A stretch of DNA of 32,803 bases from JACQHJ01 sp964624955 (GTDB taxonomy: Bacteria > Patescibacteriota > Microgenomatia > Levybacterales > UBA12049): positions 1-32,803 of the forward strand of contig CAZUZF010000006.1 in assembly GCA_964624955.1 (NCBI GenBank). The letters are read 5' to 3'. Below the pieces are notes generated by a model. It saw nothing but the letters and a program-made list of their open reading frames with translations. It had not been told where the DNA came from and ran no database searches. A program made the position numbers and the translations under genes. Positions 1-8,187 of this stretch are shown one piece after another (the stretch's first letter is position 1; each line of letters opens with the position of its first letter).

Positions 1-1106
1 AAGAATGCGGGAATATCCCATGTATCATCCTCTTCTTCCTCAATAGGTGGTTGTTGGGGAATATTTTGATTTGGATTCACAGCTGTCTGTTGCTGGGTTT
101 GAACAGGCTCTTCTGTTTGAACTGGAGCTACAAATTCTCTAAGTACCTGTCTTGTCTGGTCAAATCCTGTTGCAATAACAGTAATTTTAATCTGATCGTG
201 CATTGAATCATCAATTGTTGCACCAAAGATTATATTTGCATCTGGATCTGCTTCTGAGGCAATAATTTTTGCAGCTTCATCAACTTCTGACATGGTCAAA
301 TCTGGACCCCCTGTAATATTGAAAAGCACACCTCTTGCTCCCTGCATGGATATTTCAAGTAAAGGCGAGGAAACAGAAGATCTTGCAGCTGTTTGGGCTC
401 TGTTTTCCCCAACCCCAGTTCCAATTCCCATTAACGCACTTCCTGCATTTGCCATGATTGTTTTTACATCTGCAAAATCTACGTTAATCAGCCCCGGAAG
501 TGTAATTAACTCTGAAATTCCCTGCACTCCCTGGGTTAAAACAGAATCCGCAACTCTAAATGCTTCTAAAAGAGAAAGTTTTCTGTCAACAACGTCTAAT
601 ATTCTTTGGTTTGGGATAACAATTAAAGTATCAACTTTATCCTTAAGCTCTTCTATTGAGTCTTCTGCTGTAACCATTCTTCTTGTTCCTTCAAAAGCAA
701 ACGGTTTTGTAACTACGGCCACTGTTAAAATACCAAGCTCTTTGGCGGCTTTTGCAATAATCGGGGTTGCTCCTGATCCTGTTCCTCCACCCATTCCCGC
801 AGCCAAAAACAACATGTCAGTTCCATCAATCATTTCTTTTATTTTTTCAAAAGACTCCTCAGCTGCTTCTTTGCCAATATCTGGGTTTCCCCCACTTCCC
901 AATCCCTTTGTTAAGTTCTCGCCAATTTGAAGTTTTGTTGCAGCCTGGTTAAGTAGAAGACTCTGTGCATCAGTGTTAACAGAAATAAAATCAACTCCCG
1001 CAATACTGTTTTGCGCAATCATTGTATTTAAGGCATTTGATCCGCCGCCGCCAATTCCCATTACTCTAATTTTTGCAAAATTGGTTGTTTGTGGTTTTAT
1101 TAGCAT
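1..1106 (-). CDS. ftsZ: Cell division protein FtsZ (3' end cut by window edge)
   Basis: Tubulin-like GTPase that polymerises into the cytoplasmic Z-ring and recruits the divisome. Read directly from the minus strand: 368 complete codons from ATG at 1104-1106. A glycine-rich nucleotide loop (GIGGGGSNA, about residues 17-25) is followed by the tubulin signature GMGGGTGSGA at about 104-113. The T7-loop region (VDFADVKTIM) keeps the catalytic aspartate. After the GTPase core comes a Gln/Pro/Glu-rich linker, then the start of the conserved C-terminal peptide (WDIPAF) that binds FtsA, exactly at the window edge, so only a few residues are missing. It is the last visible gene of the dcw cluster, 51 bases after ftsA. 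A TATAAT box five bases before the ATG and no Shine-Dalgarno suggest its own leaderless transcript. Identification is certain. Confidence 0.97.
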   Translation of the reverse strand, partial: MLIKPQTTNFAKIRVMGIGGGGSNALNTMIAQNSIAGVDFISVNTDAQSLLLNQAATKLQIGENLTKGLGSGGNPDIGKEAAEESFEKIKEMIDGTDMLFLAAGMGGGTGSGATPIIAKAAKELGILTVAVVTKPFAFEGTRRMVTAEDSIEELKDKVDTLIVIPNQRILDVVDRKLSLLEAFRVADSVLTQGVQGISELITLPGLINVDFADVKTIMANAGSALMGIGTGVGENRAQTAARSSVSSPLLEISMQGARGVLFNITGGPDLTMSEVDEAAKIIASEADPDANIIFGATIDDSMHDQIKITVIATGFDQTRQVLREFVAPVQTEEPVQTQQQTAVNPNQNIPQQPPIEEEEDDTWDIPAF

Positions 1107-1111
1107 ATTAA

Positions 1112-1117
1112 ATTATA
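1112..1117 (-). promoter_or_regulatory. -10 box of a probable leaderless ftsZ promoter
   Basis: The minus strand reads TATAAT, then five bases, then the ftsZ ATG. There is no purine-rich Shine-Dalgarno in the gap. No good -35 hexamer is visible 17-18 bases upstream (that DNA is A/T only), so the call rests on the -10 and its position. If used, transcription would begin at or within a base of the start codon, allowing ftsZ expression separate from ftsA. Confidence 0.5.
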
Positions 1118-1157
1118 CGGGCATACTAGCAAATAAAAATTTGTTTTGCAAGTTTAT

Positions 1158-2444
1158 TTAGGGCAGGAATGATTTGAAAAATGAAATAATTTTTGTTATG
1201 GTTTTACTGTCAAATTTGAAATTTGCAAGTTTAGGGATACCAAAGCCAAAAGCAGAAGATGAGGATTCCACATGTACCCCATACATTGCAAGTCCTATTA
1301 CTGCTGAAAAGGATGGATGTTGTATCTCATCAATTATTCCTTTAATGTTTGCCGCAATAGCAATCCTAACAGGCATGGCAAGCATTCTTTTAGCAGACTC
1401 TGTAATGCCAATTGTTTTTGCCCCTCCCCCTGTTATAACAAGCCCTGACGGCGTTTGACCAGCAAACCCTGACTTTTTAATTTCAATCTGGATCATTGTA
1501 AAAAGCTCGTTAAGTCTTGGCCTTATTATCCCATCTACCAGGGTTTTTTTGGAAACTTTCTTTAACTCTTCTGCCAAAGCCAAAGACGAAAGGTCTACCT
1601 CATCAGAGAATCTTTCGGCAACCTTATCTTCTATCCCATCTTCCCCTACTTTTTTCTTGGGGGGATTGGATAAAAAGAGCTTGATTTTTTCTGCTGACTC
1701 CAAAGAAATTCGAAGTCCTATTGCTAAATCGTTTGTTATATGCCTTGCTCCAATTGGAATAACAGAAGAGTAGGCAACTGACCCTTCTACATAAATTGAA
1801 ATGTCTGTTGTTCCGGCACCAATGTCAACGAGAACAACTCCCAGTTCTTTTTCCGTGTCGGAAAGTACTGCCATTGAACTTGCATAACCGCTAAAAACAA
1901 CAGCGTCTAAATCAACTCCTACCTGAGAAAATGCTTTTTCCATGTTTCTAATAGAGGTACTATTTGCGCTTATTATATGAGTGTCCACCTCAAGCCTTAT
2001 TCCGGTCATACCAATTGGATCTTTTATTCCCTCCTGCCCGTCAACAATATAACTTCTTGGCAATACATGGATGATTTCTCTGCTTGAAGGAAGTGATACT
2101 GCCCTTGCTGCTTCTATTACTCTTGTTAAATCGCTTTCTGTTATTTCTCCCTCCGGCCTTGCAACAGCTACAACCCCCCTTGAATTAAGGGATTCTATAT
2201 GGCTTCCCCCGATTGAGGCAATAACATGAGATGCGCTGTATCCTGCCATTCGCTCAGCTGCTTCCAAAGAACTGTTTATTGAAACAACCGCTTCTTCAAT
2301 GTCAACAATCTGTCCTTTTCTTATTCCGTTAGAGGCAACTTCTGAAACACCTAAAACATTAACAAAGTCATCTACTTTTGCAATGATAGAGACTATTTTT
2401 GAGGTACCGATGTCTACGCCTACAACAATTTTTCCTTCACTCAT
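1158..2444 (-). CDS. ftsA: Cell division protein FtsA
   Basis: Actin-like ATPase that tethers FtsZ filaments to the membrane and links them to the periplasmic divisome. The 428-residue length is normal for the family. The N-terminal phosphate-1 motif GVDIGTSK (about residues 9-16), a second phosphate motif around VVLVDIGAGTTDISIY, and the adenosine motif GLVITGGGAK near the C-terminus are all present. The protein ends in an amphipathic helix with Lys, Ile and Phe (KIISFFKSF), the expected membrane-targeting sequence. It starts two bases after the ftsQ-like gene and precedes ftsZ, the classical ftsQ-ftsA-ftsZ order. It is probably co-transcribed from mraY onward. Confident. Confidence 0.96.
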   Translation of the reverse strand: MSEGKIVVGVDIGTSKIVSIIAKVDDFVNVLGVSEVASNGIRKGQIVDIEEAVVSINSSLEAAERMAGYSASHVIASIGGSHIESLNSRGVVAVARPEGEITESDLTRVIEAARAVSLPSSREIIHVLPRSYIVDGQEGIKDPIGMTGIRLEVDTHIISANSTSIRNMEKAFSQVGVDLDAVVFSGYASSMAVLSDTEKELGVVLVDIGAGTTDISIYVEGSVAYSSVIPIGARHITNDLAIGLRISLESAEKIKLFLSNPPKKKVGEDGIEDKVAERFSDEVDLSSLALAEELKKVSKKTLVDGIIRPRLNELFTMIQIEIKKSGFAGQTPSGLVITGGGAKTIGITESAKRMLAMPVRIAIAANIKGIIDEIQHPSFSAVIGLAMYGVHVESSSSAFGFGIPKLANFKFDSKTITKIISFFKSFLP

Positions 2445-2446
2445 AA

Positions 2447-2866
2447 TTACTTAAAAGAAACGACAGGATTATCGAACCTAAAATCTAAAGATTTAAGCTT
2501 CTTACCTTCTATTGTAAGTCTTGAAAGCATAAGTTGTAAAGAGGTTATTTGGCTTAAAACATTCTTTTTTGAGGAAAAAATTATCTCGCTTTCGTCTCTT
2601 AATTTTACTGATAAAGATCCATCGCTATTTGCTGTAACTTTGCCAAAGGGAATATTAAATCTTTCTAATTCTTCCTCAACCTTTACCAAAAGCGACTCTC
2701 TATTGTCTGATAAGGGGCTTATAAAACCATAGGTGTTGATATAAAAGTTAATGTAGAAAAAGCTAAAAAGAGTGGAGATAAACCCAACGAAAAGTATTAT
2801 TATAAGTAATGTCTTTAGACTTTGTTTTGGACTATATTTGTTAACTCTTCTTTTGTGAAACAACAT
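2447..2866 (-). CDS. ftsQ: Short FtsQ/DivIB-like divisome protein
   Basis: A 139-residue bitopic protein: basic N-terminus, one transmembrane segment at about 19-41, then a small extracytoplasmic domain. In other bacteria FtsQ/DivIB connects FtsA/FtsZ with FtsL, FtsB and the septal synthase. The C-terminal pattern (LKSLDFRFDNPVV) resembles the end of the FtsQ beta domain, where a lysine/leucine stretch precedes an I/L-D-x-R strand. Typical FtsQ is about 250-280 residues and has a POTRA domain after the membrane segment; there is room here only for the beta domain. It overlaps the end of murG by 26 bases and lies just before ftsA, the usual ftsQ position. Assignment rests on position, topology and the weak C-terminal motif. 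Confidence 0.7.
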   Translation of the reverse strand: MLFHKRRVNKYSPKQSLKTLLIIILFVGFISTLFSFFYINFYINTYGFISPLSDNRESLLVKVEEELERFNIPFGKVTANSDGSLSVKLRDESEIIFSSKKNVLSQITSLQLMLSRLTIEGKKLKSLDFRFDNPVVSFK

Positions 2867-3941
2867 CTTTTAACACCTCTATTATTTTTAGGCTGGCTTT
2901 TGTCTCAAGAGGATTTTGTCCAGTAAGTCTTAATTGTTTAATGTTTTTTAACATGTCTTTTAGCGCCGAAACAAAAGTTTGGGAAGTCAAACTGTTTTGT
3001 TCATATACTCTTGCAAGCCCTAGGCTTTCTATATATTTGGCGTTTTTTAATTGTTCGTTTCTTTGGGAAAAAGAAAGAGGAATCAAAAGTGACGGTTTTT
3101 CCAAAAAGATAAGTTCGCAAACCGAATTTATACCAGACCTTGAAACGACTATGTCAGCACTTTGCATAATTTCTGCCGCTTCCTTTGGATCAAGAAATTT
3201 TTTAACCAAATATCGTATACCTAAACCTTTGGGAAGAATTTTTTTAAGGCTTACCAGTTTTTCAAAATCGTTAAATTCTTGGAAATCACCTGTTTGATGA
3301 ACTATGCGAAACGTCTCCAAAAGCTTTCCCAATGATTCCATTACAAGACTATTAATTGCATGGGAACCCTGGCTTCCTCCTGTAATATATAAAATCGGAA
3401 CCTTGTTTTCCTCTCTTTCTTTTGTTTTTACATCTAAAACCTCTCTTTTAAGAGGAAGACCTGTTAAAACAGTTTTATTCTTTGGAAAAAAGTTTTGAGA
3501 CGAAGGAAAAGAAATACAAATTTTTTTTACAAATAAAGCTAATATTTTATTGGCTAGACCTGCTTCCAAAGTCTGCTCGTGTAAAACAGAAGGGATTTTT
3601 AACATATAGGCTGCAAGTATTATAGGAACACAAACATATCCTCCAAATCCCAAAACCACATCGGGTTTTGTCTTTTTTAAAATCACAAAAGCTTGCAACA
3701 AGCCAATTGGAATTTTGGCTATTGAAGCAAGGGTGTGTTTGGTAAAAGCTCTTTGTAATCTTCCTGTTGTTAATTCAAAAAAGGGAATATTTAATTTATT
3801 CATCGTCCGGTATTCCAAAGATAAAGCGCTGTCTCCTTCCATTGAGTATTTTCTTCCAACATAAAAAACTTCAATCTCTTTAAGATTTTCAATAACTGAA
3901 AGTGCAGGCGACAAATGTCCTCCGATAATTAAAATTTTCAT
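2841..3941 (-). CDS. murG: UDP-GlcNAc:lipid I N-acetylglucosaminyltransferase MurG
   Basis: GT28-family enzyme that adds GlcNAc from UDP-GlcNAc to lipid I on the inner face of the membrane, making lipid II. It has 366 residues, the normal length. The N-terminal lipid-side loop reads GGHLSPA (about 7-13) instead of the common double-glycine GGTGGHxxPA. Other family marks are intact: a GFGGYVCVP segment near 98-106, HEQ at about 121-123, GGSQGSHAIN at 188-197, and the C-terminal UDP-GlcNAc-binding stretch SRSGINSVCEL followed by IPL and EQLKNA. It lies eight bases downstream of ftsW and overlaps ftsQ. The shortened N-terminal loop is unusual, but the overall match is clear. Confidence 0.93.
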   Translation of the reverse strand: MKILIIGGHLSPALSVIENLKEIEVFYVGRKYSMEGDSALSLEYRTMNKLNIPFFELTTGRLQRAFTKHTLASIAKIPIGLLQAFVILKKTKPDVVLGFGGYVCVPIILAAYMLKIPSVLHEQTLEAGLANKILALFVKKICISFPSSQNFFPKNKTVLTGLPLKREVLDVKTKEREENKVPILYITGGSQGSHAINSLVMESLGKLLETFRIVHQTGDFQEFNDFEKLVSLKKILPKGLGIRYLVKKFLDPKEAAEIMQSADIVVSRSGINSVCELIFLEKPSLLIPLSFSQRNEQLKNAKYIESLGLARVYEQNSLTSQTFVSALKDMLKNIKQLRLTGQNPLETKASLKIIEVLKDVVSQKKS

Positions 3942-3948
3942 TATAAAT

Positions 3949-5019
3949 TTATGCTACTGCCTGTTTTTTAATATTTAAAAGTATTCCAATTGATGTCAAA
4001 TTTATTACCAATGCCGTCCCTCCATGGGAGATAAAAGGAAGGGGAATTCCGGTTAGCGGCAAAAGCGCAGTCTGGGCCGCAAGATTTATAAAAACCTGAG
4101 CTGCCAAAAAGGTCGTAATCCCTGCCGCCAAAAGTTTCCCAAACATATCTTTGGCATTTTTCGATATCGCAAATCCTCTAAAGATTATTAACAAAAACAC
4201 GCCAATTATCGAAACCGCCCCTATAAAACCAAGCTCTTCGGCAATGATTGCAAAGATTGAATCCGTTGCGTTTTCAGGAAGATATGCATATTTTTGCAAT
4301 GAGTTTCCAAGACCAACTCCCATAAGACCTCCGCTACCCAATGCTATCAAAATTTGCCTGACGTGGTATGAAGAATTGCTTACGTCCTGATTGAAATTGA
4401 AAAAAGTTGCAAGCCTTGCCGCTCTATACGGCTCTAAAACTGCCAAAACAATACCTGCTAAAGCTACAATTGGACCAACAATAAGCAAATGGACTACATT
4501 TGCCCCTGATAAAAAATAGACACTAACAGAAAGAGCCAGTATTGTCACAGCTGTTCCCATATCTGGCTCTAAGAGAATAAGACCAAGTATCATAAAAAGC
4601 AAAAGCAAAAACGCTCCCATTCTTCTTTTTTCTTTTGCACAAAGCCAGGCTGAAAGATAAATTGAAAGAGTAAGCTTGACAACTTCTGATGGCTGGAGGG
4701 TAAAAAAACCAAAGTCTATCCACCTTCTTGCTCCCAAAAGCTTTAGCCCAAGACCCGGAATAAAAACCATAACCAAAAGCCCTATTGATATAAGTAAAAG
4801 GGGAAGTGCTAAATTGTAAAACTTATGATAATTAAAGTTAGTGAAAAAAATTAGTGCAAAAATCCCCAAAACTATCCAAACTATCTGGTCTTTGACATAA
4901 GCATATTTGTCGGAAAAATCCCTAAAAGCAACAAAGGAAGAAGCGTCATAAATCATAAAAAGACCAAAAATTGTCAGAAACAAAACAGACCCTAGAAGAA
5001 TTAAATCTATCCTTTTCAT
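3949..5019 (-). CDS. ftsW: SEDS-family septal peptidoglycan glycosyltransferase FtsW
   Basis: Polytopic SEDS protein, 356 residues with about ten hydrophobic segments. Family knowledge: FtsW polymerises lipid II glycan strands at the septum together with its partner transpeptidase FtsI, which is encoded in the same cluster. Visible signatures are the early YDASS segment, GARRWIDFGFFTLQPSEVVKL (the RW...QPSE motif), a PDMGTA motif, and the C-terminal TGIPLPFISHGGTALV motif. It overlaps mraY by four bases and precedes murG. A RodA role cannot be excluded from sequence alone, but the dcw position between mraY and murG favours FtsW. Confidence 0.92.
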   Translation of the reverse strand: MKRIDLILLGSVLFLTIFGLFMIYDASSFVAFRDFSDKYAYVKDQIVWIVLGIFALIFFTNFNYHKFYNLALPLLLISIGLLVMVFIPGLGLKLLGARRWIDFGFFTLQPSEVVKLTLSIYLSAWLCAKEKRRMGAFLLLLFMILGLILLEPDMGTAVTILALSVSVYFLSGANVVHLLIVGPIVALAGIVLAVLEPYRAARLATFFNFNQDVSNSSYHVRQILIALGSGGLMGVGLGNSLQKYAYLPENATDSIFAIIAEELGFIGAVSIIGVFLLIIFRGFAISKNAKDMFGKLLAAGITTFLAAQVFINLAAQTALLPLTGIPLPFISHGGTALVINLTSIGILLNIKKQAVA

Positions 5020-6032
5020 TTATTAAAGAATGCGAGGTATAAACCAAGTATTGCAAAAAATACTCCAAGTAGCCATCCCCTCATGACAATCTTTGGCTCA
5101 CTCCATCCTCTTTGGAAAAAATAAAGATGGATCGGGGCAACAGGAAAAATTTTTTTGTTTAAAAACTTTTTGCCAAATAACTGTATCAAAGAAGAACCTA
5201 CTTCCAAAACAAACACCCCTCCTATTACGGCAATTGCCAAAGTTTTACCTGTAAGTAAACCTATTATTGCAAGACAAGCCCCCAGCGAAAGTGATCCAAC
5301 ATCTCCCAACCAAATTCTTGCTTTATAAATATTAAAATACAAAAATGCGGCAGTGGATCCCATAAGAATGGCAATAAAAACTCCCAAGCCCTGGTCAAGA
5401 TTGGAAAATGAAATTGCCAAAAATGAAACCAAGGCGATAAGTAAAAGCCCAGGAGATAGACCGTCAAGACCGTCTGCAATATTAAAAGCGTTAGCAAAAG
5501 AAACAATTACAAAAGCGGCAAAGGGAATATATAAAAATCCAATATCCGCAAGACCTATTCCTTTTATAAAAAGAAAGCTATAGCCAAGATTGAAATAAAG
5601 AATTGTTGCTGGAATTAAAGCCAAAACCCACTGGATTATAAACTTGTATCTAAAACGAAGACCGAGTAAAAAATATTTCTCAGGCTTTGTAACTAATTTT
5701 TTGGCATCGTCAATTAAACCTAAAATACCAAAGCTTATAAACGTAAAAAGAATTGTAAAAAGTTCCCAAGGATTTATTTGAATATTAAATATGCCAATTG
5801 ACCATAAGAACACTATAGTTACTATTGCTATAATTAATACTCCTCCCCCAAAAGGCGTTCCGACCTTCCAAGCATTAAATTTATCAAAAAGTGGAGTAGG
5901 CTTATTAAAGATATCCAAAGTAACCTGGGGCTTGCGCCTAAGCTTTAATTTGTATAAAAAATCTATAAAAGGAATGATTAAAATAAATGTTAGAACCAAA
6001 GACAGAAGAGTTAAACCCAAAAGTTGTGTCAT
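5016..6032 (-). CDS. mraY: Phospho-MurNAc-pentapeptide transferase MraY
   Basis: Polytopic membrane enzyme that transfers phospho-MurNAc-pentapeptide from UDP to undecaprenyl phosphate, forming lipid I. It has 338 residues and about ten membrane segments. Conserved cytoplasmic motifs visible are GLIDDAKKL, NAFNIADGLDGLSPG (with the DGLDGL core), WLGDVGSLSLGA, and the C-terminal histidine motif APIHLYFFQRGWSEPKIV. It opens a sub-operon running through ftsW, murG, ftsQ and ftsA, shown by its own well-formed promoter and an 81-base gap after the uridylyltransferase gene. The ATG lies eight bases after a TATAAT box with no Shine-Dalgarno. Confidence 0.95.
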   Translation of the reverse strand: MTQLLGLTLLSLVLTFILIIPFIDFLYKLKLRRKPQVTLDIFNKPTPLFDKFNAWKVGTPFGGGVLIIAIVTIVFLWSIGIFNIQINPWELFTILFTFISFGILGLIDDAKKLVTKPEKYFLLGLRFRYKFIIQWVLALIPATILYFNLGYSFLFIKGIGLADIGFLYIPFAAFVIVSFANAFNIADGLDGLSPGLLLIALVSFLAISFSNLDQGLGVFIAILMGSTAAFLYFNIYKARIWLGDVGSLSLGACLAIIGLLTGKTLAIAVIGGVFVLEVGSSLIQLFGKKFLNKKIFPVAPIHLYFFQRGWSEPKIVMRGWLLGVFFAILGLYLAFFNK

Positions 6033-6040
6033 ATTTTGAT

Positions 6041-6069
6041 ATTATAGTCCCTATGTGTTTTATATTCAA
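6041..6069 (-). promoter_or_regulatory. Promoter of the mraY-ftsW-murG-ftsQ-ftsA unit
   Basis: The minus strand shows TTGAAT (6064-6069), a 17-base spacer, then TATAAT (6041-6046), followed by eight bases and the mraY ATG. The expected start point is about 6034, leaving a leader of only one or two bases. The -10 is perfect, the -35 matches four of six consensus positions, and the spacing is ideal for a housekeeping sigma factor. Confidence 0.65.
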
Positions 6070-6070
6070 T

Positions 6071-6091
6071 AAAAAAGTCATTAGTAACCTT
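6071..6091 (-). terminator. Possible weak intrinsic terminator after the glmU-like gene
   Basis: On the minus strand, downstream of the glmU-like stop, AAGGTTA pairs imperfectly with TGACTTT across a CTAA loop (two G-T pairs) and runs into six thymines. It lies directly before the mraY -35 box, a sensible place to end the murE-murC-murA-glmU transcript. The stem is short and AT-rich, so this is tentative. Confidence 0.3.
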
Positions 6092-6113
6092 AATTAATTT
6101 GTGGATTTACAAT

Positions 6114-6854
6114 TTATCTTGCATTACGAAGCAGTCTTTCCGCCTCTTCTAATTCCTGTTTTGTGTTAATACCCCTCCAAGGAATTTGACCTGCAGCAAG
6201 AGTTTCAATGCGTTCTGAATGTTTTATACCGATGTCTATTATTCTGGTCAGATAATATTCCCCTGTTACATTGCTTCTTTTTATCTTGGGAAGATATTTT
6301 CTTAAAAATTCTTTGTTAAAAATATAACAGCCGGGGTTTATCTCTTTTATTTTTTTCTCCTCTTTACTTGCGTCTTTCTCCTCAATAATTGCTGTTAGTC
6401 TTTTCCTTTTGTCTCTAACAATCCTTCCAAGCCCAAAAGGATTATCTTTTTCAATTGTTAAAAAAGTAAGACTTGCCTTTGAAGAAAGATGTTTTGCAAT
6501 AAGTTTTTTTATTAATTCTTTTCTATAGAAAGCGCTATCGTCTCCGTTTAAAACAATTATATTGTAAGCTTCTTTTGGCATTTGACGAAGACCTACAAGC
6601 ACCGCATGCGCTGTTCCAAGTCTCTTTCTCTGCTCGGCAAATAATACTTTTTGTCCCAAAATATTCATAACAGAAACTTTGGCAAAACCCACAACCACAA
6701 CAATATTTTTTATTTGCAGATTCTCCAAAAGTTCAATTGCGTGGACAATCATAGGCTTATCCGCAAGAGACATTGCCACTTTATTAACATACGTTGAGTT
6801 CATCCTTTTACCTTTACCCGCAGCAAGAATTATGGCACCTAAATTTTGCTTCAT
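6114..6854 (-). CDS. glmU: Stand-alone UDP-GlcNAc pyrophosphorylase (GlmU N-terminal domain only)
   Basis: Nucleotidyltransferase of 246 residues matching only the uridylyltransferase half of GlmU, which joins UTP and GlcNAc-1-phosphate to give UDP-GlcNAc. Signatures are AAGKGKRM near residue 11, LGTAHAV (the uridine/GlcNAc loop), NGDD, NPFGLGRIVR, IIEEKDAS, EINPGCYIF and GEYYLTRIIDIG. Bifunctional GlmU is about 450 residues and carries a left-handed beta-helix acetyltransferase domain; here the reading frame stops before it. The acetyltransferase step must come from elsewhere. The gene overlaps murA by one base, and murA uses its product, so co-expression makes metabolic sense. A related sugar-phosphate uridylyltransferase specificity is possible, but the GlmU-type EKDA and EYYLT motifs favour GlcNAc-1-P. 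Confidence 0.82.
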   Translation of the reverse strand: MKQNLGAIILAAGKGKRMNSTYVNKVAMSLADKPMIVHAIELLENLQIKNIVVVVGFAKVSVMNILGQKVLFAEQRKRLGTAHAVLVGLRQMPKEAYNIIVLNGDDSAFYRKELIKKLIAKHLSSKASLTFLTIEKDNPFGLGRIVRDKRKRLTAIIEEKDASKEEKKIKEINPGCYIFNKEFLRKYLPKIKRSNVTGEYYLTRIIDIGIKHSERIETLAAGQIPWRGINTKQELEEAERLLRNAR

Positions 6855-8185
6855 TAAATATCGTTAATTCTTTTTATTTTAGCACCCAAATTTTTTAATC
6901 TTTGCTCAAAATGTTCGTATCCTCGATCAAGATATTCCAGACCAAATAAAACACTTTCTCCGCTTGTAACCAAAGCTCCCAAAACAAGCGTTGCTCCAGC
7001 CCTGATATCTGTCATATTTAAGATACCATTATGCAGTTTTACCGGCCCTGTAATTTTGGCAGCGTGGAAATTTGTTTTTTTGTCATCTTTAATATTGAAG
7101 TTGTAAAATTTTGCAGGATTTTTAATTTTTGGATTATAAAGCTCAATGTCTGCTCCCATTTTTCTAAGTTCTGAAACATAGTTAAACCTGTTTTCGTAAA
7201 CTGTTTCATGTATGGTTGAGACTCCGTTTGCCTGTGTCATCAAAACCGCCCATGGCCCCTGCCAGTCTGTCATAAACCCAGGATAAAAAGTGGTTGTAAT
7301 ATTAGACGCCTTAAGAGGCCCTTTGTAGTAAAATCTAATTCCGTTCTTTCCAACCTCAAAGCCCGCTCCGATTTTTTTAAGCATTTGCAAGAATTCTTCC
7401 AAGCCCCTTTTTGTAATGTCGGAAATCAAGATGTCTCCTTGTGTAATTATTGCTGAAACTGCAAAAGTAACGATCTCATTTCTATCCGGGGCTATAATAA
7501 AACTTGCCCCATGCAGTTTTTCTACTCCTTCAACTACAATTCTTCTTGGTTTTTCTCTGACGATCTTTGCACCCATTCTTCTAAGGAATGCTATTAACTC
7601 GTCTATTTCTGGCTCTTGTGCGGCATTTTCCAAAACTGTTTTTCCTCTGGCAAGAACTGCCGCGATAAGCATGGTTTCAGTACCGGTATGCGTGCTTTTT
7701 TCAAATTTATAATACGTACCTCTAAGTCCATCTGGAGCTATTGCGTGGAAAAACCCATCCTTGCTGTTGTATTTTACTTTTACCCCCATTTTTCTTAAGC
7801 CCCCGATAACCCTGTCAATCGGCCTTGCTCCGATTCTGCACCCGCCCGGATTTGGAATGATTGCTTCTTTTTTTCTGGCTAGAAGGGGAGCAAGAAACAT
7901 AAACGACGTTCTCACTTCGGCTGCCTTTTCCAACGCAATTTTATTGCTTGCAAAATCCTCAACTTTTATGGTAAATTTATGGTCTTTGAACTCAATTTTC
8001 CCTCCCAAATGCTCAATTATCTCTGTCATGGCAAACACATCAGAAATTAGAGGAACGTTATCTATATAAATTTCTTGGTCAGTCAAACACGAGGCAACCA
8101 GCACTTTGAGAACCACATTTTTAGAGCCAAATACTTTTATCTTGCCTTTTAACTTTTTTCCCCCAATTATTTCAAATCTTTGCAT
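6854..8185 (-). CDS. murA: UDP-GlcNAc 1-carboxyvinyltransferase MurA
   Basis: Cytoplasmic enzyme that transfers enolpyruvate from PEP to UDP-GlcNAc, the first committed step of peptidoglycan synthesis. It has 443 residues, slightly longer than the usual 420. Lysine 22 in the SKN motif matches the substrate-binding lysine. The catalytic loop PNPGGCRIGARPID carries cysteine at 116, the residue alkylated by fosfomycin, so by family knowledge this is the drug-sensitive cysteine form, not the aspartate form. The GFMTDWQ segment supplies the conserved general-base aspartate. It sits between murC and the glmU-like gene, which is not the usual place for murA in textbook dcw clusters. Confidence 0.95.
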   Translation of the reverse strand: MQRFEIIGGKKLKGKIKVFGSKNVVLKVLVASCLTDQEIYIDNVPLISDVFAMTEIIEHLGGKIEFKDHKFTIKVEDFASNKIALEKAAEVRTSFMFLAPLLARKKEAIIPNPGGCRIGARPIDRVIGGLRKMGVKVKYNSKDGFFHAIAPDGLRGTYYKFEKSTHTGTETMLIAAVLARGKTVLENAAQEPEIDELIAFLRRMGAKIVREKPRRIVVEGVEKLHGASFIIAPDRNEIVTFAVSAIITQGDILISDITKRGLEEFLQMLKKIGAGFEVGKNGIRFYYKGPLKASNITTTFYPGFMTDWQGPWAVLMTQANGVSTIHETVYENRFNYVSELRKMGADIELYNPKIKNPAKFYNFNIKDDKKTNFHAAKITGPVKLHNGILNMTDIRAGATLVLGALVTSGESVLFGLEYLDRGYEHFEQRLKNLGAKIKRINDI

Positions 8186-8187
8186 AG

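Noticed and set aside
292..930. Plus-strand open frame of 212 codons opposite ftsZ
   Set aside because: The minus strand encodes unmistakable FtsZ here; the plus frame is a shadow.
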